Source: Neelides folsomi (Eukaryota > Arthropoda > Collembola > Neelipleona > Neelidae). Taken from it: a stretch of 64,000 nucleotides of DNA. Made by a program: the position numbers and the translations under genes. The stretch spans positions 434,001 through 498,000 of the forward strand of contig JAQGBZ010000002.1 of the NCBI GenBank assembly GCA_034687125.1, in the 5' to 3' direction. Shown piece after piece: positions 49,901 through 61,600 of this stretch. The notes beneath the pieces are model-generated. The model saw nothing but the letters and a program-made list of their open reading frames with translations, had not been told where the DNA came from and made no database searches. The first letter of the stretch is position 1. The number at the start of each line of letters is the position of its first letter.

Positions 49901-52900
49901 CTGACTCCATGAGATGAACCGATAGACTTTTGGTTCTAATTGATAAACATCCATTAATTTCTTTCATGTCTGGATGGGTTTGGGGGGGAGCGTCAGTTGC
50001 GTGATGGTTTGAGTGAGGTGTTCGTGTATTGATTCTTAACCAACCTCGGAGCCTCATCGAATTCCTCTCTTTTCTCTCTGAGGGACTCGGAGGAGTCGCC
50101 AGACTCCATTGTAGTGAAGTGAAGAAAGAGATCTCATCTACTTATTCCCACAGTTGTAGGAGGGAAGGAGGAGTGGACCCTTCAAGGCACCCAAATGTCT
50201 CTCACAACTTCCTGGAGGACCAACACGATCCTTCAGCTCCTTTATTTATACCCTTCTTTAAAGATCTTCATCGGAGGAATATCATTACAATCACTAGTTT
50301 CATTAGGAATTGGAACATGGAAAAAACAAGAGATCGGAACAAGATTTCAAAAAACAAGAGATCGGGACAAGATTTCAAGATTCTTTTATAAGGATATTCA
50401 TTATTAAAAATACCATTTTACAAATATCCATCTACTCGTAATATGATTGGAAACTTTTACATATGTTATATATCTGTTTTTATATGTAATATTACATATT
50501 TAGATGATTCGATTATTTTTTTGAAATTTTTCAAAATCCATTCTTGACCAAGAAACCAAGACAGACATCTGAGCTATTTATTGTTCATTTTAAATCTCGT
50601 GTAAAAATCTAATCATGGATTTTGTTCAGCCGCGAGGCTTCATGAAACATTTTCACTTTTTTCCACTTGACATTGGAAATGAACATTTTTAAACCTTTTT
50701 TTATCATTTACTTCATCTTTACATTGATTGGAACATGGGTATTCCTGTTTTGTTTTATGTTACAACTTGTGCTAATGCCAGTCCTAATGTCTCTTATTTT
50801 CTGAGATAAACTTCTGACTTAATCATATTAAGAGACTCAAGGTTGATACTTAAATACATATTTAGATTTAATACATTTTGGAAGAATTTATTTTTGAGTA
50901 TTTTTGACCGATTCGGATGGTCAATGTGTTTAGTATAATTTAGTATTTTTGTATTTCGCCCAGGTGAGTATTTTGAGTTTGAATGAAGGTGTGTGGGAGA
51001 GAAATGAAACTGAGCTCCTGGGTGGAATTTGGAATGACCGTCGTGAGAGTGATAGGATCAAATGATTTGAATTGAATGGACGTCTTTCTCACCCTCAAAT
51101 TCAAATGAGGTTCATAAATTCCCTATGACTTCATGTTCACTATATAAATAACTTTTAAACCTATAGACCAACTCACAATGGTTGTTTTGTAAATAATTGA
51201 ATCCCTCCACAGTACATAAAAGCAAATGCATTTATTCAACAACATTGGAAATCCAGGTGAATGCAGAGAGGGGAAATGTGGGATGAAAACAATCCAAGTT
51301 TGGTCACTTTGGAATTGAAAATATTTTCCATATCTGACCAGAAATTGTAAGTTTGGTAATAAATGCAGAAATCCTGCAGATCGTGAGACATGATTTCAAA
51401 ACATGAATGAGTTAATTAATGAAGAAGGTTCATACAAACATGAGAGAAGATTAGCAATACATTGTAATCACCTTGTACATGTGTAATTACTTCATTTTAA
51501 ACTCAATTTGTTTTCTTGAATTATGCACATTTTTAATTAGTAATTACCATTTTACGTTGTAAATGGTCTTGGGATAATTAACAACATTCGCATCATTCCA
51601 TTTAGCATTTAATTCCACATGACTCGTTTAAAATGCATTTACATGGGAGGTAAGCCAAGTAATTATAGTTATACTTATAGTACTTGAGAGGCTGCTAATA
51701 AATATTTGGGGTTTCTTCATTGGTTGAATAAATTAGAGTCAAATATTCCGCTATTAACGTTGAGAGGGAAAAAGTCGGGTTGGGAGTTTTTTTAAAATTA
51801 AGTAGGGCATTAAGGGTGGATTTTTCCAGGGTTGTTCCATGTAATGGGATAAGTCCCGTTGTAAAAGAATCAATTTCTGTCAAAGAGTTTAATTGTTGAC
51901 TCAAAATCCCTCGCATGCTTCCATTTTTCCAACAACCTGAGGGGCGAAGAAGTGACGGGCGTGTGAAAGGGAGATTCGAGCCCTCTTTTTACCCGAGAAG
52001 GACAAAAGGATGAGCAAAGGAATCTCTTGAGATTCTCTTTACAACATCTCTCAATATAAAACATCACTCAGGAGGATTCCTTCCATTCTAATACATATGT
52101 ACATATATGTACGTGTAATAGTAATCTACATATTACTTTGTATAGTTGGGAAACATTTTACAAGTTTCATCGCATGTCTAGACAAATTCTTTACAAACAT
52201 AAATATGAATTAAACATTTTAAAATATTTAGTTACATTATTGGTGTCTACGTAAAATGATAATAAAATTTTGAACCAGATTAAATCGTTATTTTTTACAA
52301 TTTTGAATTTAACTCTTTTTTCCTTAAATTTTTTATACTTTGAATATTTTCCAAATAGTGGGAAAACGAGCCGGGTCGTAAAATGTTTACTACAGGGATC
52401 AATTTTTCCTCCCTCGTCTTAAGCCATTTTTAATAGGTTTTTGAGTGTACTCACCATGTGTCTTCCCGATTCCGTCTGGTCATCGTCGTACTCGGCCGAC
52501 TCGTCCTCGTCCTCGTCATAATCATCTTCCTCATCCCGCGGAGTTCCGACAAGGGCAGGAACCGGTGAGGTTTCTTTCCGCTCTTCCGCCTCCTCCGTCG
52601 TCTTTAAAAACAAAATCCGGAATTGTCATGAAAAGTAATGGAGAGAAAAGCGCTGTGGGTGGGGGGAAATTTAACGACTTCATCGGCCCATCTTTAAACA
52701 TTTATTTGATTTAAACGGGAGCGACGCCTAATCTCACCTTTTCCCATCTCACTTATTTCCAGTGTGAGAATTACCATTAAAGGAACGAGTCACTCAGTTT
52801 GAGTAATATAAGAGATGTTATGTAATCCCTATAATAGCAAGAATCCAACTAATGACATTCACCCAGCCATTCTGTTAAAAAAAATGACCAAAAATAGAGG

Positions 52901-54713
52901 AAAAACCAATCTGCTATTTCTGTAGTCAAAAACTTCACTTTACAACACTTTACAACGAACCTTAAAAGATGCATTTTTAAAACAAATGGGAAAATGATTT
53001 CATGAAGTTCATTCGAGTTCATTCATTGAACTTCTTCCAACTTCTGTTTCATTTCACTTCCATTACAAATCCCTTTCAATCTTCTTTTGCCGGTGTAAAT
53101 ACAAGTAAATCAATGTATGAATAATTCATATTTAATGTTGGACAATTAACCAACATGTTTAAACCACGTTTGTACAAAGTGGTTTGTATTTAGAAATAAT
53201 ATTTAATAATGGATATTAAAAAATGAAGTTGTTCCATAAATGCTGGAGATTGTAAAACTAGGGCAAAATCTAATTTTGTGCAAACGGTGGAGTTCTAATT
53301 ACCCTTCTCGTTATTCAAGAACTTCTCCATTCAAGTGGGGGGAAATAGGGCAAGCTCGTTGGGCGGAAAGACATTTGATAGAAAGAAAAAGCTGTTCTTT
53401 GTGATATACACATATTTATATATATTCTATTACATATGTACATACTTATACATACTTATATGAATATATTTACATGTGTATGAATTGTAAGACACGAGAC
53501 GGTTTTTGAGCTCTTTCAAGTGAAGAGTTCCAAAGAGGGCCAATGTTTGGCCGATCCTCAACATTCCCATCGTTTCTCATTAACATGTTCTCATTCCAAT
53601 CCCCCATTTATCAAAAAAGATGAAAAAATATAAAAAAAGTTGTTCCAAAAGACATTTAATTAAGTCATAACCAAAATCACATTAATTGATTGAATCTAAT
53701 TGCTTGAATGTAATTGATTGAATGTAATTGATTGAATCCACCTGAGGAATTGATCTTTTTTATATAAGGTCCGTATGGGAATCAATTTGCACCATCATTG
53801 TAATTCATAACAGGACCTTTATTGATGTGTTTGATTGTGAAGAGTTTAAATATTCTTGAAGTGTTTGGAAAAGTGAGAACGAACAAAAGGAATTGAATGT
53901 TTTTATTTGCTTCTTCACTTTTGTCTGTCAACTAATTGTTCGATTCTTTCTTGTATGTTCATTTGTTCATCCAAGGAATAAAAATAAATTAAAGATAATT
54001 CCTCAACACTTCTTTTCTCCCTTCCTTTAAATGAATCTCATGGGAGATGAAACACGCCAGTTTTTCTCTCCTCACTCGCCAATGAATCAAAATTAGAAAT
54101 GGAATTCGGAAGTGCAGCGAGTGCCAATTATAATTGAGAAAAAATCCTTTTAACTACTTACACGTTTCATGCCAATTTACTTTAACCAAATTGACACAAA
54201 ATGATCATTTCTAACAATCTTAAACTCATTTTAATTAAGATATTTAATTAAAAACAATTGGTTTTTATTGAAATTTTTCTTTTTATCGTTTTTCTAATAA
54301 AAATTAATTAAATTACCAAAAGGGAATTGTAAGATGAATAATTGGATTATGAAGAAATCAAGTTTATTAAATGTGACGCTAAAAAGGTAGTGAATGGATT
54401 TATTTAATATATATATTAAAGGTAAGTATATATCTTACAATATACTAACCAATATACTTATCTTAGATATACTTACTTTTAGTATTAGGTGTGAGTAAAT
54501 AACGTTATTTATTATTTAGAAATGACAATTTACCTTTTTGGGTCCAATTCCCCCGTCGAGTCGATTTAAAACTCTGTCCAAACTTTTGAATCGATGAAGT
54601 GGCTCTGAATGTCTTGAAGATCCGATTTCATATCCGGCAACTTGTTTAACTCTCTCAAATCCAAAGTGAAGGAGAATTGTAATCAGAGCGAGGGTAAAAT
54701 GAGAAAACTCCAT
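37931..54713 (-). CDS. Pvf1: PDGF/VEGF-related growth factor (Pvf-like)
   Basis: Secreted ligand of a VEGFR/PDGFR-type receptor tyrosine kinase (Pvr in flies). Seven minus-strand exons: 54713-54534, 52601-52455, 45508-45223, 44165-43933, 39923-39715, 38599-38468 and 38054-37931. Phases match throughout and give 436 residues. Residues 1-~27 are a signal peptide. 61-109 is an acidic linker (DEEDDYDEDEDESAEYDDD). 110-204 is a Ser/Thr/Pro- and His-rich linker (NHHHKNGGQQHGHH on the neighbouring frame's order HYNHHHKNGGQQ). 224-307 is the cystine-knot domain, with C224, C249, C255, GCC (C261/C262), C269 and CEC (C305/C307). 353-420 is the Cys-rich tail (CPSAFTERVLPDGSCSCDC...GRCEEPTCAYG) typical of arthropod Pvfs. 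VPHCTILHQCSDDTGCC strongly resembles fly Pvf1; assignment among Pvf1-3 is less sure than the family. The gene spans ~17 kb and is convergent with the Gly-rich gene. Confidence 0.93.
38468..38599 (-). CDS. Pvf1: Pvf exon 6: cysteine-rich C-terminal tail
   Basis: The frame reads CPCPSAFTERVLPDGSCSCD, then CFDKDNYC and LKRGKDFFSMQD, a signature of arthropod Pvf C-termini. The phase-2 acceptor accepts the two bases left by exon 5 to make Gln, and the phase-2 donor joins exon 7 to make Trp396. This segment is not visible as a long open frame because the exon lies in a frame blocked on both sides. Finding it is what closes the gene model with exon 7 (WCVQSGRCEEPTCAYG...PYNPN stop). Confidence 0.92.
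41273..41849 (-). mobile_element. Tc1/mariner relic with ~100-bp inverted repeats and broken transposase
   Basis: Inverted repeats occupy 41273-41377 and 41750-41849. They share CTTAACCATATTTA near the outer edge and a matching inner stretch ending in an ATGTAC-type sequence. TA is found at both outer edges. Between them, on the + strand, lie transposase remnants: EWPASSSDLNPLNN, then a stop, further pieces such as MESLKKAL, and after a frame change IDDWQPRLKKCIEVDGSTFD. The first matches the region of the last catalytic Asp in Tc1/mariner enzymes. The remainder of the transposase is missing, so it is a deleted, inactive copy. It lies in Pvf intron 4. Coding remnants read on +; the annotated strand is that of the host gene. 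Confidence 0.85.
43933..44165 (-). CDS. Pvf1: Pvf exon 4: core of PDGF/VEGF cystine knot
   Basis: The exon encodes residues 205-282, from DTSIREAINHAL to IELTFY. It contains six of the eight knot cysteines, including the invariant GCC. The acceptor ...cttcattaag and donor gtaaga are good. The following exon (39923-39715) opens TITVDSSRGSSVERLVFYNHTECEC, completing the last two knot cysteines. Confidence 0.93.
44871..44908. repeat. Short direct repeat, 16 bp at 22-bp spacing
   Basis: tccatacattacatat occurs at 44871-44886 and 44893-44908. It is a minor local duplication in a Pvf intron. Confidence 0.8.
45509..52454. other. 6.9-kb Pvf intron 2, AT-rich
   Basis: No coding signal is seen on either strand. 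It contains the 28-bp duplication at 50326-50381. Large 5' introns in growth-factor genes often hold enhancers, but none can be identified here. Confidence 0.5.
50326..50381. repeat. 28-bp tandem duplication
   Basis: A unit beginning acaagagatcgg occurs at 50326 and 50354 with one clear substitution (gaac to ggac). It is within Pvf intron 2. Confidence 0.85.
53683..53738. repeat. Four tandem copies of a 14-bp unit
   Basis: taattgattgaatc is repeated four times end to end at 53683, 53697, 53711 and 53725. Only one internal base differs (gcttg in copy 2), plus c/g variation at the last base. Each copy contains TAATTGATT, close to homeodomain/PBX-type binding sequences. It lies in Pvf intron 1. 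Confidence 0.9.
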
Positions 54714-57214
54714 TTTTCACACCACAATTGATTTGGGTCCAAATATTGGAATTCTCACCCCTTTGAACAAATTGAGCTTATCTTGAAGATAAGTTTTTAT
54801 ATTTAATAATTGTTCCACTTCTTTCACCTTCTCGAGGAATCCGCAAGGTCAAAACGGATTTCAATTTATATTATTTTATTGCCTTAACAATCCGCCGATC
54901 AGAGTTATTGGAATTAAATAAAATCAATTAATTAATTTAAAAATTCATTCCCACAAATGTCCAGAAACACCACAAAGCAAATCTTGGGAAGAAGATGACC
55001 ATTTATGTCAAAATGATCCTACTTGTTCTGTACTTATTCTCATACACTCACTATGTATTTTCCTATATGTAGATCTATGCGATAACTTATGAAAATCAGA
55101 TATTTAAAATTAGGAAATTTTCTAATCCCAATTTATTATATTTTTAATATTTCCACGTTTTCAATAGCTAATTAATTTCAATGTTTTTCATTTGGGTATT
55201 GTTGTTATTGTTGATATAAGCACTCTTCATATAATTTATTCTTCTCTTGATCATTCACTTTTCATTCAATTTCTGTTTTCTTTTGATTTCTTCTCCTTTT
55301 TAATTCAAAATGAAGTCAATGATTATGATGATGAACAAACCTATAAATTAAATTTATTATTTTAATAGTAAACCCTTTAACTTTAATGAAACTCAATTTA
55401 CCAGCATGACATTTGATGTAAATCCTTTGGGTCTTAATTTGAACTCACCTTGTTGGGGAAGTGAAACTGAAAGTTATTTTGGCTTTGTTCCACTCCGAGG
55501 AATTTGAAGAATGAGTCACTGAGTGCAATTCACTTTTATTTCCCCCACACAGATTGGATTTGTTGATGGAAAATTGGAGTGATTTGATTGAAACGTTTGT
55601 TAACCAAATGGCTTTTAACTTTACCACCTTTTGAGATGAGTAATATAGAATTGGAGAGAACTTTGATTCCAAGCGGGGAAATGCGAGACGAGTCCTTTAT
55701 TTGATAATAAATATAAAAAACAGTTTTGACAATTTATAATAATTTCGAATAATTTATAATAATCTGAATAATTCTTTCCTCTATCTCTTTCCTTAATCCC
55801 CCCGTGAAGATAAAAAAGAGTGAGTTCCGGTATGAAAATACCAACTATGACTTTCCTTATCAACACAAACAGAACAAATGGAGAAACGTGTAAACTGAGT
55901 TCTGATTTATGATTTACATTACTTTCCGTCACTTTCCTATTTATTTATTCGGTCTGTTTGTCTTGGCCACGGGAAGAATGAACGTTGGGCTTCGGAGTTC
56001 TCCTTCGCTCTCTGGTCAATGGATGAATGAATGAGAAGTTGGAGATCTCCCGAGGGATCATCTCACACACTCCACCCGCTCAACTCCCCAAAACACATCA
56101 AGTCACATCATCCATTCCCTTACTTTTAGAATACAAAAATCTACATGGGAACATTAGGTAAATAAATATATAATTAGTAATCATATCAAAAGTTAGTTAA
56201 CTAAAATAATGAATATGTATAATAGCAATAGCCTACATACATGCTATATATGTATAAGTGAAGTTGTATAAGATTAATGGGTATGTATTTAAGGCGTATG
56301 AATGTCTAAAAATTTTGAAAAATAAAACTAATTGAGTTGGAAAGTAGAAATATTGGCCAAATTTTTATTTCGTATAAATATGTATAACATTATATATGCC
56401 ATATTAAATATATGATATTTAGTAGGTATAATCAATTAATCAAAATATGTTACTGATAGAATGACATATATACCTATACACAGTACACTACATAAGTATG
56501 TACTTACTTTATATTTAAATCATATAAATTGTATGTATATCAATATTTGAACCAATACTTTTAACATATTATTGTAATAAACTTCAACTAACAAAGCAAG
56601 ATTTAATTATAGTTTTACCTATAACTACCAAATCTCATATGAGTTATTATTAAGCTCATTTGCTTTGATTTACTTAACGTGATGAACATTCTGAAGACAC
56701 AAGCTCGAGTAGAGCAGGGTGAATAAATGTATTTTTAACTAATGGACTTAACTATTTTAACTAATTTTCAAGAAAAAATGAAAAAATGAAGCAAATATAA
56801 TAAATTGTAAATGGGTAAATATTAAATAGAATGGTAACAAATTTTATTGTATTGTAATAGTAAAACAATTGTAAATATAATTTTTAATATATTTCTTATG
56901 CACAAGTTGTGACCATCTTTCAATTAAACTAGAAAATTCATATAAACCAAGAAAAAGAAACAGCTTTGTAAATTAAATAATAATTAACGTAAAAAATTTA
57001 GATTAATTATAATCATAACACGCACATGTATTTAAATCCTAATGTGATAGGATATTTAATAAAGAATATAAAGGAATAAACAAATATAAATTTTAGTGGT
57101 AATTGATAGCTTAAGTAAGTTGACATTGTTGAAAAATAATAATTGGAATGGGAGAAAGTGAAGTAAACACAAAGCTCCCTTCTATTTACATTATTTAATT
57201 AATTATCAAGTCCT
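54714..57214. other. Intergenic region between Pvf and the FAM151-like gene
   Basis: It should contain the Pvf promoter (immediately above 54713) and the 3' end of the FAM151-like gene. A palindromic pair ttatcttgaagataa sits at ~54780, upstream of Pvf. The rest is AT-rich with no supported gene. Confidence 0.45.
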
Positions 57215-58622
57215 TTAACGATTTTCAGTTATGAAAACGAGGAAGCAAATGACTAGCAAATTGAGAAGCATGGATAAATAAGGCGAAGCACAAATTGATT
57301 CCACATCAAGCTCCTCAAATTGATCAGTTGATTTTTCATCTTGGAGATCTTCAGATTTTGGTTTTTTCAGATGGCCGAGGTCATTGTAAATCCGACCGCC
57401 CAGAGCTACAGTTAAAGCATTGAGCTTCTTGGGATTTATTTTGTCGTCACGGTAGCTCCACAAAGTTAAGAACCTTTTTCGATCCTCAATTAAAAAGGAA
57501 GAAATGCTGTCTAAAGAATTGACAGCAAATTTGGCTCTCATCGGGATTATAATTTCATCATCATCGTCCAAGTCCAATGTATCAAGAATATTACTCATTG
57601 AATTGATATGCATATCTGTATATCCCTCAAGGGTAGGTTCTGAAATTTAATTAAAAATTTTTTCCATATTTTATGAAATAATCTAAGTCATTTTCATAAT
57701 TATATTTTAATTTTACCTTTTGTTGTTTCTTGGTGTGTGGTCCATCCAAGTGACAAGGTCCCTTTGGGATAATATTTCTTCGTAAGGTCAGTGAAGATTT
57801 TGGGGTTAAGTCCAATATTTGTACAATTCACCGGTCCTGGTAAAATATCCGCGTGGAGCCAAATGGGAAAATTGATCAATTTTTCATTGGCTTGTAAAAT
57901 GAGCAAAGAAGGTTCGACTGCATTGATATCTTTAAAGTCAAATTTAATTCCGTGTTTGTTATTTTTATCCGAGATCACTTTTTGAAGAAACTCTTCAAAT
58001 GAAATATCTGAAGATATTGACGGCTAAAAACATTAAAACCATAATTTAATTAAATGGTAAATGTTTGTAAACATATTTAATAAATAAGCTTAAATAACAT
58101 ATTTAATAATTAATAATTGGCGATTGAATTCTTACTGGTTGAGCAATGACAGGAATTGGATAAGTTGGAATTTCTCGGTTTTCGGACATGCTAAGTACTC
58201 CAATCATCACGTGAGTCTTTAGCATATTGTTTTTATTACCTTTAAATAAAAAAATACATGTGGTAAATGACTTTGTTAAATGTCATTATGTTAAAATTAA
58301 AATATTGCTATTAAGGTATTTATAATTAAATACTTTTTAATTCCCTTTCTAAGTTACTTCTTGAATCGACTCCATGAGCCCAAGTGACATAACGAGAATC
58401 TACATTGAACCAAATGGAAGTTCTCGTTTTTCCAATCACAATAGGCAAAAAGAAAAAACCTATGAAAATAAATTATTTTATTTTACAAAAATCAATTAAC
58501 AATAATGAATTTACATTATTCTTACATAATACAATAAATATAATAAATATAAATTACATCTAGGTATAAAATTTAAGTAATTATACTTAATTGAACTCAC
58601 TAATGAAAAGTCTGAGTTTCAT
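57215..58622 (-). CDS. FAM151/menorin-family membrane protein with altered polar residues
   Basis: Five minus-strand exons: 58622-58601, 58459-58334, 58239-58136, 58023-57717 and 57639-57215. Phases are consistent and give 327 residues. Residues 1-17 are a signal peptide (MKLRLFISFFFLPIVIG). Family motifs follow: YVTWAHGVDS (31-40, cf. ITWYHAAN), MLKTHVM (55-61, cf. MIEADV), VIAQPP (80-85, cf. IMAHPP), GIKFDFKDINAVEPSL, PIWLHADILPGPVN, and TLSLGWTT. The C-terminal half matches GY-x-M and FPVRA regions (IIIPMRAKFAVNSL, RFLTLWSYRDD). Residues 308-323 are hydrophobic, followed by only TENR, so the protein is probably tail-anchored in the membrane after secretion. FAM151 proteins, including worm menorin (DMA/MNR-1 dendrite guidance), have a phosphodiesterase-like barrel. 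Here E and D of EADV and H of AHPP are replaced by K57, H59 and Q83. Confidence 0.87.
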
Positions 58623-58652
58623 GGCGAGGATTTCTCCGATTCCAACGAGATC

Positions 58653-58680
58653 AACTGTTTTTGTCAAATATTATATATAA
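58653..58680 (-). promoter_or_regulatory. Possible core promoter of the FAM151-like gene
   Basis: On the minus strand TATATATA (from ~58679) is followed ~23 nt later by CAGTTG (58657-58652). That would put a start about 34 nt before the ATG. The spacing is short for TATA-to-start and the region is AT-rich, so support is weak. Confidence 0.3.
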
Positions 58681-61600
58681 ACTCTCAATAATTTAAAAAT
58701 GCAAAATTACATTTTGTACTTTATAGGCGAGTATTTGTAATGGCAATGACTGATAATTTGGCTAAGACCATTTGAAATGAACGTTGAGGATATATTTGAT
58801 ATTAATGGAGTTTACACACAAAGTTATTTGCAATTACGGTAAAACGGCGTAGGACATGTTTGTACTTAGCTAGGTATATGTTTATTTAATAAGATTTGAC
58901 TATTCAACCATCGATGGATAATATTTAGGAGCTAATCGTGTTTTCAAGTGAAGTTATTTACAACTGGTAAATAATATGGTATATAAAATAACATTTTAAC
59001 AATTCAGTTAAAGTGTAAACCTAATAGTTATCAATCCTGATACAGTAAATAATTTTTTAGTCATTGTAATCAGTAATCAACTATTAATCTCAACTTCACT
59101 GTCAATAAAGATTATATATACCTATCTATGTTACATATAAATAATTATAAAGGTCAAAAATTATTAATATTTCTTGGATATAACTTTTCTCTATCAATCA
59201 ACATTAGGAAGCAATATACCAAATACATAAATAAGACCTATGTAAAAATATGTATGGTTTTTGTAAATACTTTTTGTTAATATTAAAACAATTAATCTTT
59301 CAAATACAATAAATAGACAATTTAAAGAGGAATTAAACAATTCTTAAAATTAAAATAAAGAAAAATGAAAATGTGTGAATGGTCAAAGGGGTTTTAGATT
59401 CAAGTAAAAGAATGAAATGATTTTTCATTCAAGCCAAAGTCTCATTTAGTACTAAAATGATTTTGATCAAAATATTTTGTATTGTATTTACATTTTTGAG
59501 GTTTAGTTAATTAATAAGATTTTATTATAAGATTTAGATTATAGGAACCTTGTTATATGGAAATCAAAGGTTTGGAATTGGAGCTAAAAAGAATAAAATA
59601 TATTAATAATGAATAAAATGAACTATTAAAATATGTGACTTGTTCTTAAGAGAAATAAAAGTAAGCTACTTGGAATTTAATTTTCCATTCATTCAAATAA
59701 TTATTTCATGCCTATTACTAAATATTAAATATGAAAGTTCATAGTGGTTTATAGATAATTAGTTAACGATGTTTTACATGGAGTTTGATAAGTTTACAAT
59801 TTAATTTTACGTTTCATTTAGAGTAGTTATATATAATTATTAATTATAAAAAGTTTTACTGACTGAATTTTCAAAAAATTCGATTAGTAGAATTACGAAG
59901 AATTTAAATTTGTTTTGTCTAGTTGTTTGATCTAGGAAATTAAATTGCTCGGTTGTGATCATAATTGGGGCGGAATGAGTCCGAGCATTTGGAAAATTTT
60001 ACTTTCAAACTGTGAAGGAACATTAAGATGGTTTTTAATTAAATGCAGCCTTAAATTAAATGCTTCATGTCTAACTCACCAAACTGAGGAGACTGCAAAG
60101 TGTCCGAAGGAGGAAAGAAGAATGAAAGAAAAGACTCTGACTCTTTGAAGACTCCGTCGATTCCTCGCCTTCACTCGCTTGTTATTTGAGATCAAGTCAT
60201 ATTTCATTATTCTCTTTCTCGCGATGTTAATTCAAAAGAGTCATATAAGATTTCAATGCGTTTCATATATTTTATATACCTAATATTCATATTTTTATAT
60301 ATTAATGCTTATTATGCTTAAATATGTTACAGACATACATTCCCATTTCTAATATTAATACTTGTTAAATTTTCAATTTACATTTGCAAAATGTAAGTAC
60401 AATAACACTGATCCTTTTTCTACTATTTAACAACATGTTATATATCTTCATGTGCCGTTTAAATCGGAGGTGCATTGGAAGGTTCTATCTTAAGTTTTAT
60501 CTTAAATCTTAACATTGAGTTTCCAAATGTGTTTTTATTATTAAATGGGTATTTTACATTTGTACAAAATAGGCAATTGTATTAAAGCGGGAATGTCTAG
60601 AATATGTATTACACTTAGAACTTGCTTGACGTTAAGAATCCATTTAATATGAAATAGGTAGTAAATTAAATTTTACCCATTTTAGGATTTATGGTAAATT
60701 AACATATTTTAACAAGAAATCATTATTTGCTTCTCAACCTCCTCTTTAATTCAATTATCTCTGAAACATTTGGAAGACAAGAGAAGGAAAAGAGGGGATT
60801 GAAATATTTCATTCAATGCATATATGGTATTAAACATATTTCATACAACTCACACGAGTATTGACTTACAAAACTTAATGATCAAGTTTGTCTTACATTT
60901 CATTTTAATGTTCTTTAATATGAAGTCCCACGACTGAGGATCAGACACTTATTAGATTTCAATTATCGACTCGGAACCAGCCAACTATTCATTATCACAA
61001 GAGAGAAATGACCTTACAATTAAATAATAAAACAATTAAATAAAACCTTTACGCCGTAATTCCTTATTACATGCTTAATATAGATCTACAAAATAAATAT
61101 TTAAACATACATATATGCATACAAATCCCATCTTCCCATTATAGTGTACTTATTGAACATGAGTAGTTAATTAACGATAAGCACATGCAACTATTTATGT
61201 ATTTGAAAAATGTTGTTGTGATAAGTGCAGATATACTTATATATATATGACTTATATATATATATATATATATAAAAGTATATATGTATATATCTGTATA
61301 TCTATATATCTATATATCTATGTATCTATGTATATATATCTATATATCTATGTATCTATGTATATATATCTATATATCTATGTATATCTATTTATATATA
61401 TATATATATATAAGTGTACTTATATGGAAGAGATGCTTGTAAATTAAAATGGTCAAACTTGCAAATTCCTTTCAAATGTTCCCATTGAATGTCTTAAATA
61501 TGCTTATGTGGTTATGTGAGAAATTTTAAAATTATTATGTCTACTTTCACGCTTGTTACATTTAATATATAGTGCATTACATATCATAAGTACCTATAAT

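Noticed and set aside
61247-61447. Open frame of 66 codons across the TA/TATC microsatellite.
   Set aside because: It encodes only Tyr/Ile low-complexity sequence created by the repeat.
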